This document shows, in pieces, positions 62,903 through 64,000 of a DNA stretch of 64,000 nucleotides. The translations under genes were made by a program, and so were the position numbers. The notes under the pieces were generated by a model. The model was not told the DNA's origin. It saw only the letters and a list, made by a program, of their open reading frames with translations, and did no database searches. Numbering within the stretch: the first letter of the stretch is position 1; each line of letters begins with the position of its first letter. This DNA comes from Chromatium okenii (GTDB lineage: Bacteria > Pseudomonadota > Gammaproteobacteria > Chromatiales > Chromatiaceae), in assembly GCF_016583745.1 (NCBI RefSeq), contig NZ_NRRQ01000008.1, forward strand, positions 1 through 64,000. The letters are read 5' to 3'.

Positions 62903-63319
62903 ATGATCTCTAAAATACCCAAACCGATAAAAGTTTTAGTGGTTGACGATATGGCATCCATGCGGATGCTGATTCGTGCCGTATTAAATCGAATGGGCAA
63001 CTTTGAGATTATTGAAGCGGCAAATGGTCGGGAAGCCTTGCAAAAACTCAGCGATAATATCGTTGATATTTTAATCTGTGATTGGAATATGCCGGGCATT
63101 AGCGGCTTGGAAGTGTTACATGCCGTGCGCGAAGATATAAAGTTTCAACGCTTGCAAAAATTACCGGTGCTAATGGTTACGGCGGAACAAAGCTGCAATC
63201 AGGTACGTGATGCCATTGATGCTGGCGTCACTGGTTATGTGTCTAAACCCTTTTCGCCAGCCATTTTACAGGCGCATATTCAGGAATGCTTAAATAAACG
63301 TCCGCGTAAAACAGAATAA
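62903..63319 (+). CDS. CheY-like single-domain response regulator
   Basis: A 138-residue receiver domain only. VLVVDDMASMRMLIRAVL, ILICDWNMPGISGLEVL (phosphorylated Asp), VLMVTAEQS and GYVSKPFSPAIL (Lys) are intact. It is closely similar to the regulator at 42273-42680 and was probably produced by duplication. The neighbours are mutY and a ttcA-like gene, so genome context gives no partner kinase. Confidence 0.9.
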   Translation: MISKIPKPIKVLVVDDMASMRMLIRAVLNRMGNFEIIEAANGREALQKLSDNIVDILICDWNMPGISGLEVLHAVREDIKFQRLQKLPVLMVTAEQSCNQVRDAIDAGVTGYVSKPFSPAILQAHIQECLNKRPRKTE

Positions 63320-63355
63320 ATGATTCAGAAAATCCAGCGATAACAATCAACAGCT

Positions 63356-64000
63356 TCACCCGCAATCATTCAGCACCCGCCCCGGCGTCGGTAATTCACC
63401 TTCAATCATAATGGGGCGCAGCGCGTGTAAGATATTGGCAAATAAATGACTGTGCGCAGCTTCTTCACGCGCAAGCAGTGCTTTCATATATTCGCGCCGC
63501 GTCGGTTTAGAAAAACACGCCGGACAAGAATCAGCAATCACTGGCAATTTAGCGCGGCTGGCAAAATCGGCCATTTGCCGCTCACGGCAATATGCCAGCG
63601 GGCGAATAATCCGCACATCGCCGTCTTGATTCCGATAATGCGCTTTCATCGTCCGCAATTGCCCGCCGTGAAATAACGACATCAATAAACTTTCCGCTAA
63701 ATCATCTAAATGCTGTCCCAGCGCCAGTACGTTATAATTATTCTCACGACATAAGCGATACATGATTCCGCGTTTCATCCGCGAGCAATAGGCGCAAAAT
63801 GAATCGCCGCTCATGTGTATTTGCGCTTGTGCTAATAACGGCTGCTGTTCGTAATGCCACGCGATATTGAGATCGGCGTAATACTGTTGTAAGGGCTGCG
63901 GATCAAAACCCGGCACTTCGGGATCAACCGTTAATACCGCTATTTCAAAGTTCACTGGCGCATAACTGCGTAAATGATTGAGAATATGCAGCAGTGATAA
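63356..64000 (-). CDS. ttcA: TtcA-like tRNA thiolation ATPase, truncated at window edge
   Basis: The leftward frame is open through base 64000, so the N-terminus with the PP-loop lies outside; about 214 residues are visible. FCAYCSRMKRGIMYRL carries a CxxC, ALGQHLDDLAESLLMSLFHGG and IRPLAYCRERQMADFA are typical of the TtcA family that makes 2-thiocytidine at tRNA position 32. A second CPAC pair would complete the iron-sulfur site. The HLDDxAES order differs slightly from enterobacterial TtcA (HRDD), so a sister family is possible. Confidence 0.8.
   Translation of the reverse strand, partial: LSLLHILNHLRSYAPVNFEIAVLTVDPEVPGFDPQPLQQYYADLNIAWHYEQQPLLAQAQIHMSGDSFCAYCSRMKRGIMYRLCRENNYNVLALGQHLDDLAESLLMSLFHGGQLRTMKAHYRNQDGDVRIIRPLAYCRERQMADFASRAKLPVIADSCPACFSKPTRREYMKALLAREEAAHSHLFANILHALRPIMIEGELPTPGRVLNDCG

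Overview
The window reads as a chromosomal segment of a moderately GC-rich gammaproteobacterium. Support comes from a type II secretion secretin, CydC, the glnA-ntrB-ntrC locus with a sigma-54 promoter in front of glnA, a canonical RapA, a split glycyl-tRNA synthetase (glyQ/glyS), TamA/TamB, an LpxL-type acyltransferase and UbiA. A HoxH-type hydrogenase subunit, glycogen synthase and an exosortase-A-style O-ligase suggest a metabolically versatile environmental lineage. The genus cannot be fixed from the sequence alone.

Layout. 1-2911: end of a type II secretion operon (M-like fragment, C/N-like protein, GspD). 2911-5017: an AT-rich island with its own promoter and terminator, an unrecognised acidic protein and a minimal kinase-like protein; a 33/35-identical direct repeat lies at its left edge and inside the kinase gene. 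5022-12175: cydC, tRNA-Glu, pcnB, panB-panC-panD and convergent glgA. 12443-15519: putative outer-membrane protein, small exported protein, orphan histidine kinase, tRNA-Lys. 15623-20259: a ZorA/ZorB-like (MotA/MotB-like) pair followed by rapA. 20263-30984: an AT-richer polysaccharide locus with deacetylase, flippase, six glycosyltransferases, UDP-xylose synthase-like enzyme and O-ligase. 31015-36724: glnA-ntrB-ntrC, a small unknown gene and a NamZ-like (DUF1343) gene, all leftward from a sigma-54 promoter whose leader contains a terminator-like hairpin.

36905-46194: glyQ-glyS, a putative porin, ubiA, a CheY-like regulator, a lone hydrogenase large subunit with its maturation protease, a secreted phospholipase A2-like protein, a DUF1566 protein and a small unknown. 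46497-52485: a 1212-residue unknown membrane protein, rlmD and a histone-deacetylase-family hydrolase. 52501-59959: tamA-tamB plus an acyltransferase and an LPG-synthase-type membrane protein, a coherent envelope-assembly run. 59984-64000: permease plus small CxxC redox protein, a repeat-rich gap with a 30-residue membrane ORF, tRNA-Gly, mutY, a second CheY-like regulator closely related to the first, and a truncated ttcA-like gene at the window edge.

The strongest leads for something undescribed are the island at 2911-5017, the ZorAB-like pair lacking ZorC and ZorD, the sigma-54/attenuator arrangement of glnA, and dispersed degenerate heptamer repeats at three loci. I saw no insertion sequence, transposase, integrase, prophage or CRISPR array.
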